Positions 51,586 through 60,225 of a stretch of 64,000 bases of DNA are shown one piece after another. Position 1 is the first letter of the stretch; the number at the start of each line of letters is the position of its first letter. The notes under the pieces were generated by a model that ran no database searches, was not told the origin of the DNA, and saw nothing but the letters and a program-made list of their open reading frames with translations. The stretch is from contig NZ_CP114413.1 in the NCBI RefSeq assembly GCF_027270315.1, positions 5,208,001 through 5,272,000 of the forward strand, given 5' to 3'. This DNA is from Streptomyces cinnabarinus (lineage in GTDB: Bacteria; Actinomycetota; Actinomycetes; Streptomycetales; Streptomycetaceae). The translations under genes and the position numbers were made by a program.

Positions 51586-51634
51586 GGGCGGCGTCTCCCC
51601 GTACGACCCCTACGGGTCGGGGGAGACGCCGCCC
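51586..51634. terminator. Strong 15-bp hairpin terminator
   Basis: GGGCGGCGTCTCCCC (51586-51600) is exactly complementary to GGGGAGACGCCGCCC (51620-51634). The inner CGACCC/GGGTCG extends the stem. It is 24 bp after the CHRD stop. Confidence 0.9.
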
Positions 51635-51817
51635 TCTCGTGTCATACCGCAGGTGTACGCGGAGTTGAGCCCGCGGTCTGACGCTTCGCGGGAGCCGATT
51701 TGGTCAGATGGTGACAACGGAAAACACCACTCCTCACCGATTCGGGTGAGAATGGCGGCTACGGGCTGGACGCACGGGAGTTGGCAGGCCGCCGCCGACG
51801 ACGGAGGTAAGGCACAC

Positions 51818-53008
51818 ATGGCACCGTACGAATCCGACGACAGCACCACCCCGGACGAGCTGGACGACCTGCGCTCCGGGCGGCGCAAGGCCGCGCGGTA
51901 CGTCGTGCCGGTCGCGGTGGTGGGCGTGGCGGTGGCGACCATCGGTCTCGTCCCCGCCATCGCGGACTCCGGCGACCCTGACCTGCCGGAGATCAGCGCA
52001 CAGCAACTCATCGAGAAGATCGCCGAGTCCGACGTACAGCAGCTGTCCGGGACCGTGAAGATCAGCACTGATCTGGGGCTGCCCGACCTCGGGGGCCTGG
52101 AGAGCGCGCTGGCGTCCGGGGCGATGGAGTCAGGGGACGGTTCGTCGGCCGACCCGTCGGCCAAGCTCACCGAGCTGGTCACCGGCACGCACACCCTGCG
52201 GGTCGCCACCGACGGCCCCGACCGGCAGAAGCTCTCGCTGCTGGAGAACGCCGCCGAGTACAGCCTCATCCACAACGGCAAGGACGTCTGGGGCTACGAC
52301 AGCGCGTCCAACGAGGTCTTCCACGGCACCGCCGAAGAGAGCGGAAAGCAGGAGAAGGAGGTCCCGGCGACGCCCAAGGACCTCACCGAGGAGGCCCTGA
52401 AGTCGGTCGACGACACCACGTCCGTCACCGTCGACGGCACCGCGCAGGTCGCGGGCCGGGACGCCTACCGCCTGGTGATCAAGCCCAAGCAGTCCGGCAC
52501 CACGGTCGGCGCGATCACCGTGGCCGTGGACGCCAAGACGGGGATGCCGCTGAAGTTCACGCTCACCCCGGCGAGCGGCGGCGCCGCCGTGGTGGACGCG
52601 GGCTTCACCAAGGTCAGCTTCGCCAAGCCGGACGCGTCCACCTTCGACTTCACCCCGCCGAAGGGCGCGAAGGTCACGGAGGAGGACGCGGTCGCGCGGG
52701 AGGAGCACTCCAGGATGCCCGAGAAGGGCCTCGGACAGGCTCCCGAGGGCGAACCGCGGGTCATCGGCGAGGGCTGGAACTCCATCGCCGTCCTGGAGAC
52801 CGGCGGCGAGGGCATCCCCTCGGGCTCCGAGGTCGGCGGTGACCTCGGCGGGTTCATGGACTCCCTCGGGGACAAGGTGAAGGGCAAGTTCGGCGAGGGC
52901 ACGGTCTTCAAGACCCGCCTGGTCAACGCGCTGATCACCGACGACGGCACGGTTTACGTCGGCGCAGTTACCAAGGACGCGCTGGTGAAGGCCGCCGACG
53001 CCGGGTAA
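51818..53008 (+). CDS. Membrane-anchored LolA-like protein
   Basis: The protein has 396 residues from ATG 51818 (GGAGGTAAGG upstream). A cytoplasmic acidic start of about 25 residues leads to one membrane helix (about 28-50, YVVPVAVVGVAVATIGLVPAIA). The external domain (about 55-290) is a LolA/LppX-like half-barrel, with SDVQQLSGTVKISTDLGLP and repeated beta strands (AGRDAYRLVIKPKQSGTTVG). Such proteins carry lipids or sense envelope stress. It lies 10 bp before an ABC exporter and probably works with it. The C-terminal region (about 300-396) is another short beta domain. Confidence 0.88.
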   Translation: MAPYESDDSTTPDELDDLRSGRRKAARYVVPVAVVGVAVATIGLVPAIADSGDPDLPEISAQQLIEKIAESDVQQLSGTVKISTDLGLPDLGGLESALASGAMESGDGSSADPSAKLTELVTGTHTLRVATDGPDRQKLSLLENAAEYSLIHNGKDVWGYDSASNEVFHGTAEESGKQEKEVPATPKDLTEEALKSVDDTTSVTVDGTAQVAGRDAYRLVIKPKQSGTTVGAITVAVDAKTGMPLKFTLTPASGGAAVVDAGFTKVSFAKPDASTFDFTPPKGAKVTEEDAVAREEHSRMPEKGLGQAPEGEPRVIGEGWNSIAVLETGGEGIPSGSEVGGDLGGFMDSLGDKVKGKFGEGTVFKTRLVNALITDDGTVYVGAVTKDALVKAADAG

Positions 53009-53018
53009 TAAGGCACCC

Positions 53019-53990
53019 ATGACTGACATGTCCGCCGCGGAGCCGGCATCCGAGCAGGGCGACAGCGTGATCGTCACCCGGGCTCTCACCAAGCGGTACC
53101 GCGGCGGACAACTCGCCGTGGACGGACTCGATCTGACCGTCCCCGCGGGCAGCGTCTTCGGCTTCCTGGGCCCCAACGGTTCCGGCAAGACCACCACCAT
53201 CCGCATGCTGATGGGCCTGATCGAACCCACCTCCGGCACGGCCCGGGTGCTCGGCCGCCCCATGCCCCGCGCGACCCGCGCCGTCCTCCCGCACATCGGC
53301 GCCCTCATCGAGGGCCCCGCGCTCTACGGCTTCCTCTCCGGCCGCGACAACCTCCTGCGCTACGACGCGGCCGACCCCACCGCCGACCCGCGCACCCGGC
53401 GCACCCGCGTCGCCGCGGCCCTGGACCGGGTGGGCCTGACGGCCGCCGCGAACAAGAAGGCCAAGGCGTACTCGCTCGGCATGAAACAACGCCTCGGCCT
53501 CGCCTCGGCACTCCTCCAGCCCCGCCGCCTGCTGGTCCTGGACGAGCCGACCAACGGCCTGGATCCGCAGGGCATGCGCGAGATCCGCGCGCTGATCCGC
53601 GAGCTGGCCTCCGACGGCGCGACCGTCTTCCTCTCCTCCCACCTCCTCGACGAGATCGAGCAGGTGTGCACGGACGTGGCCGTGATGGCCCAGGGCAGAC
53701 TCATCACCCAGGGCGCGGTGGGCGACCTGGCGGCGGGAATGCGCGGCAGGCTGGTGGTCACCACCCCCGACACGGCGGACGCGGCGCGGGTGTTGAAGGA
53801 ACAGGGCGCGGGAGATGTCGTGGTGAGCGAGGACCGGGTGACAGCCGAACCCCCGGACCACGACCTGGCCGACCTGAACGCAGCGCTGGTGATGGCAGGC
53901 GTCCGGGTAAGGGGCTTCGGAGTGGAACGAGCCTCCCTGGAGGACGCGTTCGTGGCGCTGACGGGGGAGGGCTTCGATGTCGCTGGTTAA
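53019..53990 (+). CDS. ABC transporter ATP-binding protein
   Basis: The protein has 323 residues. Walker A is GPNGSGKTTT (51-60), the signature is YSLGMKQRLGLA, and Walker B is LLVLDEPTNGLDP. The C-terminal extension (about 240-320) is the regulatory part found in DrrA/NatA-type exporters. It pairs with the permease that follows, which begins 14 bp before this gene ends. The cargo is unknown. The neighbouring LolA-like protein suggests a lipid or lipoprotein, which is inference. Confidence 0.95.
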   Translation: MTDMSAAEPASEQGDSVIVTRALTKRYRGGQLAVDGLDLTVPAGSVFGFLGPNGSGKTTTIRMLMGLIEPTSGTARVLGRPMPRATRAVLPHIGALIEGPALYGFLSGRDNLLRYDAADPTADPRTRRTRVAAALDRVGLTAAANKKAKAYSLGMKQRLGLASALLQPRRLLVLDEPTNGLDPQGMREIRALIRELASDGATVFLSSHLLDEIEQVCTDVAVMAQGRLITQGAVGDLAAGMRGRLVVTTPDTADAARVLKEQGAGDVVVSEDRVTAEPPDHDLADLNAALVMAGVRVRGFGVERASLEDAFVALTGEGFDVAG

Positions 53991-54852
53991 CCAGACCGTT
54001 AGCCGCCCAACAACCTTCTACGGCACCCTGCTCCACAACGAACTCCACACCACCTTCCGCCGCTGGCGCACCCTGGCCCTCCTGGGGGTACTCGCGGCAG
54101 TCCCGATCCTCGTAGGCATCGCGGTGAAAATAGAGACCGGAGACGGAGGCTCCGGAGGCGGCGGCGGAGGTGGAGGCGAAGGCCCCGCCTTCATCTCGCA
54201 GATCACCAACAACGGCCTGTTCCTCGTGTTCACCGCACTCGCGGCAACACTCCCGTTCTTCCTTCCGATGGCCATCGGCGTCGTCGCGGGCGACGCCATC
54301 GCCGGCGAGGCGAACGCGGGCACCCTGCGCTACCTCCTGGTCGCCCCCGCGGGACGCTCCCGGCTGCTGCTCACCAAGTACGCGACCACGATGGCCTTCT
54401 GTCTGGTCGCCACCCTCGTGGTCGCGATCTCGGCGCTGACGGTCGGCGCGCTGCTGTTCCCGCTGGGAGACCTGACGACGATCTCCGGCACCCGGATCAG
54501 CTTCACCGAGGGCCTCGGCCGCGCACTGCTGATCGCGCTGGCCGTGGCCGCTTCCCTGACCGGGGTCGCGGCGCTGGGCCTGTTCATCTCCACGCTCACC
54601 AACAGCGGTGTCGCGGCGATGGCGACAACGGTGGGTCTGCTGATCACCGTCCAGATCCTCGACCAGATCCCCCAGCTCGACGTGCTCCAGCCGTACTTCT
54701 TCTCCCACTACTGGCTTTCCTTCGCCGACCTGATGCGGGACCCGGTCTACTGGGACGACCTGGTGAAGAACCTCGGCCTCCAGGCCCTGTACGCCGGGGT
54801 GTTCGGCTCGGCGGCCTGGGCGCGGTTCACCACGAAGGACATCACGGCCTAG
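53977..54852 (+). CDS. ABC transporter permease
   Basis: The protein has 291 residues from ATG 53977, overlapping the ATPase gene. Six membrane helices of the ABC-2 type are visible. A run of glycine (GDGGSGGGGGGGGEG, about residues 48-62) after the first helix forms an outer loop. It forms the export channel with the ATPase. Its stop TAG lies in a CTAG shared with the stop of the convergent flavin reductase gene. Confidence 0.93.
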   Translation: MSLVNQTVSRPTTFYGTLLHNELHTTFRRWRTLALLGVLAAVPILVGIAVKIETGDGGSGGGGGGGGEGPAFISQITNNGLFLVFTALAATLPFFLPMAIGVVAGDAIAGEANAGTLRYLLVAPAGRSRLLLTKYATTMAFCLVATLVVAISALTVGALLFPLGDLTTISGTRISFTEGLGRALLIALAVAASLTGVAALGLFISTLTNSGVAAMATTVGLLITVQILDQIPQLDVLQPYFFSHYWLSFADLMRDPVYWDDLVKNLGLQALYAGVFGSAAWARFTTKDITA

Positions 54853-55430
54853 CCCTCGTGCGCGTACCGCGCGAGCGGTGCCTCCCCCTGGAAGAACGTC
54901 TTCGCACGGGCCAGCGCCTCACCGTCGTTGAGTACGTCACCCGGCTTGCTGCCGTTGCCGAGCAGTACGCCACCGAAGCGCATCCCCATGTACGCGGCCG
55001 AGTTGTTGAGCGCCCCGATCAGCGGATCGGCGACCCTCGGCTCGTACTCGGCGAGCGCGGTGACGCCCCACAGCGTGCGCCCGGCCATCGTGGCCTTGAA
55101 GTCGACGCCGGGGATGCGCAGCCAGCCGGACCAGTAGTCGAGGTAGCGCTTGGCCTGGCCGGACAGCGTGTACCAGTACAGCGGGGAGGCGATCACGATG
55201 TCGGTCGCGGCGAGGGTGGCGTCGAAGAGCAGCCCGAGACTGCCCTCGGCCGGGCGGGTGTGGTCGCTGTCGTGGCGCAGGTCCTCGAAGTCCGGCAGCG
55301 GGTGCGCGGCGAGGTCGATCCACTGCTGCTCGACGTCTTCGGGCAACTGCTCGGCGGCGCGGCGGGCGAGCAGTTCGGTGTTTCCGTCGGAGCGGCTGCT
55401 GCCCAGGACGAACAGGAAACGGCGGGTCAT
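54849..55430 (-). CDS. NADPH-dependent FMN reductase / flavodoxin-fold NAD(P)H oxidoreductase
   Basis: The protein has 193 residues. The flavodoxin-like start FLFVLGSSRSDGNTELLAR is the FMN phosphate loop, and ASPLYWYTLSGQAKRYLDYW is typical of the family. It reduces flavins, quinones or azo compounds. The promoter upstream carries a palindrome, suggesting control by a small repressor. It converges with the ABC permease. Confidence 0.9.
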   Translation of the reverse strand: MTRRFLFVLGSSRSDGNTELLARRAAEQLPEDVEQQWIDLAAHPLPDFEDLRHDSDHTRPAEGSLGLLFDATLAATDIVIASPLYWYTLSGQAKRYLDYWSGWLRIPGVDFKATMAGRTLWGVTALAEYEPRVADPLIGALNNSAAYMGMRFGGVLLGNGSKPGDVLNDGEALARAKTFFQGEAPLARYAHEG

Positions 55431-55499
55431 CGGTCCCCCAGGGATGCGGATGGTCGCAGGCCCGCGAATGGCAGGCGTGCGCGAACAAGCTGCATCTGC

Positions 55500-55527
55500 A
55501 TTATATGCGTACGCAAGAACATGTCGA
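55500..55527 (-). promoter_or_regulatory. Promoter with embedded palindromic operator for the flavin reductase gene
   Basis: On the minus strand TCGACA (55527-55522), a 16-bp spacer and perfect TATAAT (55505-55500) form a strong promoter. The palindrome TGCGTACGCA (55506-55515) fills the spacer next to the -10 box, where a repressor would block polymerase. Confidence 0.65.
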
Positions 55528-55534
55528 GGGCGCT

Positions 55535-56053
55535 CTACCTGCGCCCGACTCCTGTCAGCTGGGCCAGCGCCTCGGTCTCCCGGGGTGGCGGCCCCTCGGT
55601 CCGTCCCAGCCGCCAGGACTGCACCCAGGGCACCCGGTACACGTCGATGACCGACTCGATCGCCTTCATTCGCTGGGCCAGTGGCCGCGGCAGCCGCCCC
55701 GGCGCGTCCGCGACGAGCACGACGGCGTCGAGGTCGAGCCCGTCCGGCGGGGGCTCGCGCCGGAAGTCCGCAACGGCACGCAGTACGGCGTCCAGCCCGG
55801 CGGCGTGCGTCCGGCCGACCAGCAGGACCGACCGCGGATCACCGGGCCCGGGCCAGGCCCGCCCGCAGTCGTGGCCGCCGTAGACGCGGGACAGGGTGGT
55901 GACGCCGGCGCCGCCGTGGGTGCCGACCCAGGAGTAGTGGCGGGGGGTGAAAGGTGGCGGTATGTTCTCGTCCGTCACTGCCACCGGTCCGCGTATCCAG
56001 ATCTCCGGCCCCAAGCGCACGTCAGTTCGCTTGCCCCCGCCCGCCGTTCTCAC
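55535..56053 (-). CDS. DUF6668-family protein with P-loop-like motif
   Basis: The protein has up to 172 residues from GTG 56053; GTG 55984 is an alternative. YSWVGTHGGAGVTTLSRVYGG resembles the Walker A of MinD/TadZ-like ATPases but lacks both lysines. Further conserved parts are SVLLVGRTHAAGLDAVLRAV and VLVADAPGRLPRPLAQRM. This family (DUF6668, by recall) is frequent in streptomycetes, often in conjugation-like clusters, and has no known function. It is divergent from the TPR gene. Confidence 0.75.
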   Translation of the reverse strand: MRTAGGGKRTDVRLGPEIWIRGPVAVTDENIPPPFTPRHYSWVGTHGGAGVTTLSRVYGGHDCGRAWPGPGDPRSVLLVGRTHAAGLDAVLRAVADFRREPPPDGLDLDAVVLVADAPGRLPRPLAQRMKAIESVIDVYRVPWVQSWRLGRTEGPPPRETEALAQLTGVGRR

Positions 56054-56148
56054 GCCACCTGGAACGAGGCTGTGACGCCCCGGTGACGTGTGCGCGGGGG
56101 ACCTGCGGAGAGACTCGACGACAGGTGTTGCCAGCGAGTGAGGAACCG

Positions 56149-57351
56149 ATGTCTCGACTCAGCCGCGCGAAGAAGCGGGAACAGCAGGCTGGGCCGTCGG
56201 CGGCCCCGATCGAGGTCCGTGTCCACGCGTCCGATCCCGGGGCCTCGGTCGGAGGCGTCCCGGTCACGGCGGCCCCGGGCCAGGAGATCCAGCAGGCCGT
56301 CCTGAACCACCTCCACCGCATCGCGCTGGCCGCGGGCCACCCCGTGTACGCGACGATCCAGGACGACCGCATCGGGTACGCCGTACCGCTCCAGATCAAC
56401 CTGGACGGGTCGAGCGCGCTGACGGGGGAGCCGAGAGAGGTGGACGTGGCCGTAGCTCTTGCGGAGGAGCCCAGTCCGGCACCGGAGGCCGTGGCCCTCG
56501 CAGAGGAGCCGCCCGCCAGGGACATGCCCACCCACCTCCTGCGCCCGCCGGTGGACCCGGCACCCACCTTCCCACTGCGCGCCGTACCCGACCTCGCCCC
56601 CGGCACGGTCGCTCCGCCGACCGGCGCGTTCGGCCCGCCACCGGTGATGGACGCGCAGCCGTCGGCACACACGGACACGCCGCCGTCGGGCCCGCTGGAC
56701 GCTCAGCCGGTCCCGTTGGGCTCGCAGCCGGTCCCGTTGGGCTCGAAGCCGCCGCCCACCCCGAAGCCGAAGCCCCTCGTGCAGATGGACCCCGCGTTCG
56801 ACCCTGCCCTGGACCCGGCTCCCAAGGCGCCGACCCCGCCCCGGGGTTTCGACGCCGTGGCCGAGGCCGTGCTCGGGGACGAGCCGTCCCCCGCGGGGCT
56901 GCTGGCGGAGCCGGTCGCCGGGATCAACGCGGCCGTGCGCGACGGACGGACCCAGGACGCGGCGCGGCTCGCGGAGCGGACCGTGGTGGAGGCCGCCCAG
57001 AACCTGGGTCCGGAGCACCCGGAAGTGCTCCGGCTCCGCGAACTGGCCGCGTACATCGCCTACTTGGCCGGAGAACCCGCCCAGGCCTTCGCGATCTCCC
57101 TGGACCTGGCCCGGGTTCACTACCGCGCACAGGACTCCGAGGCCGCCTACGGCAACGTCCTGAGCGCGGCCACCGCCTGGCGTGCCGTGCGCGATCCGGA
57201 GCACGGCCTGCGCCTGGGGCACGAGCTGATCGCCCTGTGGGCCACCCTCGTGGCGGAGGGCGGCCCGGCGGTGGAGGAGGCCGAGCGGCTGGAGTCGGCC
57301 CGCACCCGGATGAACCGCCTCACCGAGCGCGTCCGCCGGCAGCAGGCCTAG
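56149..57351 (+). CDS. TPR-like protein divergent from DUF6668 gene
   Basis: The protein has 400 residues from ATG 56149, with GTGAGGAA upstream. The N-terminal half (about 15-90) is a small alpha/beta part (VRVHASDPGASVGGVPVTAAPGQEIQQAVLNHL). The middle is a Pro-rich linker of about 140 residues with repeated QPVPLGS. The C-terminal 160 residues are helical with TPR character (AVRDGRTQDAARLAERTVVEAAQNLGPEHPEVLRLRELAAYIAYLAGEPAQAFAIS). It has no signal peptide or membrane helix. It is probably a scaffold working with the divergent DUF6668 protein. Confidence 0.8.
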   Translation: MSRLSRAKKREQQAGPSAAPIEVRVHASDPGASVGGVPVTAAPGQEIQQAVLNHLHRIALAAGHPVYATIQDDRIGYAVPLQINLDGSSALTGEPREVDVAVALAEEPSPAPEAVALAEEPPARDMPTHLLRPPVDPAPTFPLRAVPDLAPGTVAPPTGAFGPPPVMDAQPSAHTDTPPSGPLDAQPVPLGSQPVPLGSKPPPTPKPKPLVQMDPAFDPALDPAPKAPTPPRGFDAVAEAVLGDEPSPAGLLAEPVAGINAAVRDGRTQDAARLAERTVVEAAQNLGPEHPEVLRLRELAAYIAYLAGEPAQAFAISLDLARVHYRAQDSEAAYGNVLSAATAWRAVRDPEHGLRLGHELIALWATLVAEGGPAVEEAERLESARTRMNRLTERVRRQQA

Positions 57352-57386
57352 GACACCGGCAGCAGGCGTGGGGGACGCCGGCGGCT

Positions 57387-58337
57387 CTAGGAGGACAGCT
57401 CCCACACCGCGTACGCGAGCGCGTCACTGTTCCGGTTCAGGGCCGTGTCGTTGATGTTGGACGTGGTGTCGCAGGACGAGTGATAGCAGCGGTCGAAGGC
57501 CTGCCTCGCCGTACCGCCCCACTTGGCCGCCTGCGCCGCGGTCTTGGCCCGGCTCGCGCCGGTGAACAGCCCGCCGACCGGCACGCCCGCGCTCTTGAAC
57601 GGCGCGTGGTCGGACCGGCCGTCGCCCTCCGTCTCGATCTCGGTCGCGACGCCGATGCCGGTGAAGTAGTCCTTGAAGGTCTTCTCGATCGCCGGGTCGT
57701 CGTCGTAGACGAAGTACCCGGCGTTGGGCGAGCCGATCATGTCGAAGTTCAGATAGCCCTTGATCTTCGCGCGGTTCGCCGAGGACTGGTTGTTGACGTA
57801 GTGGCGGGAGCCGACCAGGCCCAGCTCCTCCGCGCCCCACCAGGCGAACCGCAGGTGCTTGGTGGGCTGGAGGTTCGCGCGGGACACGGCGAGCGCGGTC
57901 TCCAGTACGGCCGCCGAGCCGGAGCCGTTGTCGTTGATGCCGGGGCCCGAGGTGACGCCGTCGAGGTGTGAGCCGGCCATCAGGACCTGATTGGGGTCGC
58001 CGCCGGGCCAGTCGGCGATCAGGTTGTAGCCGGTGCGTCCGGAGGCGGTGAAGGTCTGGACGGTGGTGGTGAACCCGGCGGCGTCGAGCCTGGCCTTCAC
58101 GAAGTCCAGGGAGGCCTTGTAACCGGCCCGGCCGTGCGCCCGGTTGCCGCCGTTGGCGGTGGCGATGGACTGGAGCTGGGTCAGATGGGCCTTGACGTTG
58201 GCCACGGGGATGTCGGGAGCGGCGGCCACCGCGGATTCCGGGGCGGGGGCCGCCCCGGCTATGGAACCGCCGGCCAGCAGGGAGACGGACGCGACGACGG
58301 CGGTGGCCGCGACGCGCCCGGGAATCGAGAGCTTCAT
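57387..58337 (-). CDS. Secreted M28 aminopeptidase (Streptomyces griseus aminopeptidase type)
   Basis: The protein has 316 residues. After a signal and propeptide the mature chain likely begins at A40 (APDIPVANV), like the S. griseus enzyme. Counting from there, every zinc ligand and catalytic residue matches: H124, D136, E170 (base), E171, D199 and H286, with a C284-C289 disulfide. It is a double-zinc, calcium-activated enzyme that releases hydrophobic N-terminal residues outside the cell. The substitution of GSHLDGV for GAHLDSV is mild. Confidence 0.96.
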   Translation of the reverse strand: MKLSIPGRVAATAVVASVSLLAGGSIAGAAPAPESAVAAAPDIPVANVKAHLTQLQSIATANGGNRAHGRAGYKASLDFVKARLDAAGFTTTVQTFTASGRTGYNLIADWPGGDPNQVLMAGSHLDGVTSGPGINDNGSGSAAVLETALAVSRANLQPTKHLRFAWWGAEELGLVGSRHYVNNQSSANRAKIKGYLNFDMIGSPNAGYFVYDDDPAIEKTFKDYFTGIGVATEIETEGDGRSDHAPFKSAGVPVGGLFTGASRAKTAAQAAKWGGTARQAFDRCYHSSCDTTSNINDTALNRNSDALAYAVWELSS

Positions 58338-58477
58338 CGTGGGGGGCTCCGAATTCCATGGGAACCACAGGGGTTCCTCAGTGAATGGGGTGCCTGGATG
58401 GTGAAGCTGGGACTAACACTCCGTCAAGAGCGGTATCAGGACAGTCGTGTTCGCATATCGGAGGCCCGGGTGCGTGC

Positions 58478-58960
58478 TCACTGCACGCAGAACTCGTTCC
58501 CCTCCGGGTCCTCCATCACGACCCACTGCCCGGACGGCTCCTTCACTTCCCGCCGCACGCTCGCGCCGAGCCCCCTCAGCCGCTCCACCTCGGCCTCCCG
58601 CCGCCCCTCGGGCGCGTGCACGTCGAGATGCAGCCGGTTCTTGACCGTCTTCGCCTCCGGCACCCGCTGGAACAGCAGCCGCCGCCCGAGCCCGGTGCCG
58701 CTGTCCTGGTCGTAGGGGTCCGCGGGATGCCGTACGGCGACCAGGTCCCGGAAGGCGAGGCGGGCGTGGAACTCGACGACGGCCTCGCGGGGCAGCGCCC
58801 CGAGCTCCAGCAGCCGCTCGATGAGCGCGTTGTTGTCCTCGACCTCGTAGTGCAGCGCGGCGGCCCAGAAGTCGGCCTGCGACTGCGGATTCGCGCAGTC
58901 GACGACGAGCTTCCAGTGCAGCGGGGCGGGTACTGGTGCGGAGTCAGGAGTGTGCGTCAT
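58478..58960 (-). CDS. VOC-superfamily (glyoxalase-like) protein
   Basis: The protein has 160 residues. Two beta-alpha-beta-beta-beta modules are visible: HWKLVVDCANPQSQADFWAAAL at the start, NRLHLDVHAPEGRREAEVERLRGLGAS and QWVVMEDPEGNEFCV at the end. Metal-binding His and Glu are in HLDVHA and DPEGNEF. The substrate is unknown. Such proteins include antibiotic-resistance enzymes and dioxygenases. Confidence 0.9.
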   Translation of the reverse strand: MTHTPDSAPVPAPLHWKLVVDCANPQSQADFWAAALHYEVEDNNALIERLLELGALPREAVVEFHARLAFRDLVAVRHPADPYDQDSGTGLGRRLLFQRVPEAKTVKNRLHLDVHAPEGRREAEVERLRGLGASVRREVKEPSGQWVVMEDPEGNEFCVQ

Positions 58961-59113
58961 GGGGTCACTTATAACCCCCCACTAGGACAGAAACGGTCCT
59001 GTCCGACCCCGGCATGCTGAAGGTCGTACGCCTCGCGCGCCCGCGCCGCGACAAGGCCCCGCTGGTGATCGCCGGTACGGCTCGGCGATCGGAATCTCCG
59101 CGGTGACCGTGGT

Positions 59114-60121
59114 CTACGGCCTGGCGTCCACCGGATCCGGCCCCGGCACCACACTGTCCGCGTTCTGTACGGCGCTGCCGGTGGCGATGGTGACGCTCGG
59201 GCTGCCGGTCTCGGCCCGCAGCGCCTTGGCGGTCCGGCGCGCGGAGCGCCAGGCGTCGGCGGTCAGCAGCGTCAGCGCCAGCCACACCAGCGCGAACCCG
59301 GCCCAGCGCTCCGGAGGCATGGCCTCGCGGAAGTAGAGGACGCCGAGCAGGAACTGGAAGACGGGTGCCAGGTACTGGAGCAGGCCCAGCGTGGACAGCG
59401 GCACGCGGATGGCCGCCGCTCCGAAGCAGACCAGCGGCAGTGCGGTGACGAGGCCGGTGGTGGCGAGGAGCGCCGCGTGTCCCGGGCCCTCGGTGGTGAA
59501 GGTGGAGCCGCCGTCGGCCGACAGCCACAGCAGATAGGCCAGCGCGGGCAGGAACTGGATGGCGGTCTCGGCGGCCAGTGACTCCAGGCCGCCGAGGTTG
59601 ACCTTCTTCTTCACCAGGCCGTAGGTGGCGAAGGAGAAGGCGAGGATCAGGGAGATCCACGGTGGGCGGCCGTAGCCGATGGTGAGGACCAGGACCGCGG
59701 CGAAGCCGACGCCGACCGCCGCCCACTGCACGGGCCGCAGCCGCTCCTTGAGCAGCAGCACGCCCATCGCGATGGTGACCAGCGGATTGATGAAGTAGCC
59801 GAGCGAGGCCTCGACGACCCGGTCGTTGTTCACGGCCCAGATGTAGACGCCCCAGTTGACGGCGATGACCGCCGAGGCGACCGCGATGAGCGCGAGCTTG
59901 CGGGGCTGGCGCAGCAGCTCGGCGGCCCACCGCCAGCGCCGTATGACGAGCAGGGCCAGGGCGACCGCGACGAGGGACCACACCATGCGGTGGGCCAGCA
60001 CCTCGAACGGGTCGGCGGGCTTCAGCAGCGGGAAGAACAGGGGGAACAGCCCCCACATCCCATAAGCCGCGAAGCCGTTCAGCAGTCCTATGTGCCGCTC
60101 GCCCCTCGGCTTCCCGCTCAC
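59114..60121 (-). CDS. rarD: EamA-family transporter RarD
   Basis: The protein has 335 residues with ten predicted membrane helices. RarD traits are LNGFAAYGMWGLFPLFFPLLKPADPFEVLAHRMVWSL at the start, YIWAVNNDRVVEASLGYFINPLV and LGLLQYLAPVFQFLLGVLYFREAMPPERWAGFALVW near the end. It exports small solutes of unknown identity. A conserved cytoplasmic C-terminal tail of about 45 residues follows. Confidence 0.92.
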   Translation of the reverse strand: MSGKPRGERHIGLLNGFAAYGMWGLFPLFFPLLKPADPFEVLAHRMVWSLVAVALALLVIRRWRWAAELLRQPRKLALIAVASAVIAVNWGVYIWAVNNDRVVEASLGYFINPLVTIAMGVLLLKERLRPVQWAAVGVGFAAVLVLTIGYGRPPWISLILAFSFATYGLVKKKVNLGGLESLAAETAIQFLPALAYLLWLSADGGSTFTTEGPGHAALLATTGLVTALPLVCFGAAAIRVPLSTLGLLQYLAPVFQFLLGVLYFREAMPPERWAGFALVWLALTLLTADAWRSARRTAKALRAETGSPSVTIATGSAVQNADSVVPGPDPVDARP

Positions 60122-60171
60122 GGGCCCTCCTTCTGGTCGTTCTCGCCTGGAAGAAGGTAGCGCCGATCACC

Positions 60172-60215
60172 CCCGGATGTCATGCCCGTATCGCCATACG
60201 GTCATGACATCCGGG
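60172..60215 (-). terminator. Very stable hairpin between quinone reductase and rarD genes
   Basis: CCCGGATGTCATG (60172-60184) pairs exactly with CATGACATCCGGG (60203-60215). After one mismatch CCGTAT pairs with ATACGG, leaving the loop CGCC. The stem has about 20 bp and begins 11 bp after the reductase stop. Confidence 0.85.
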
Positions 60216-60225
60216 ACTGTGCTGG

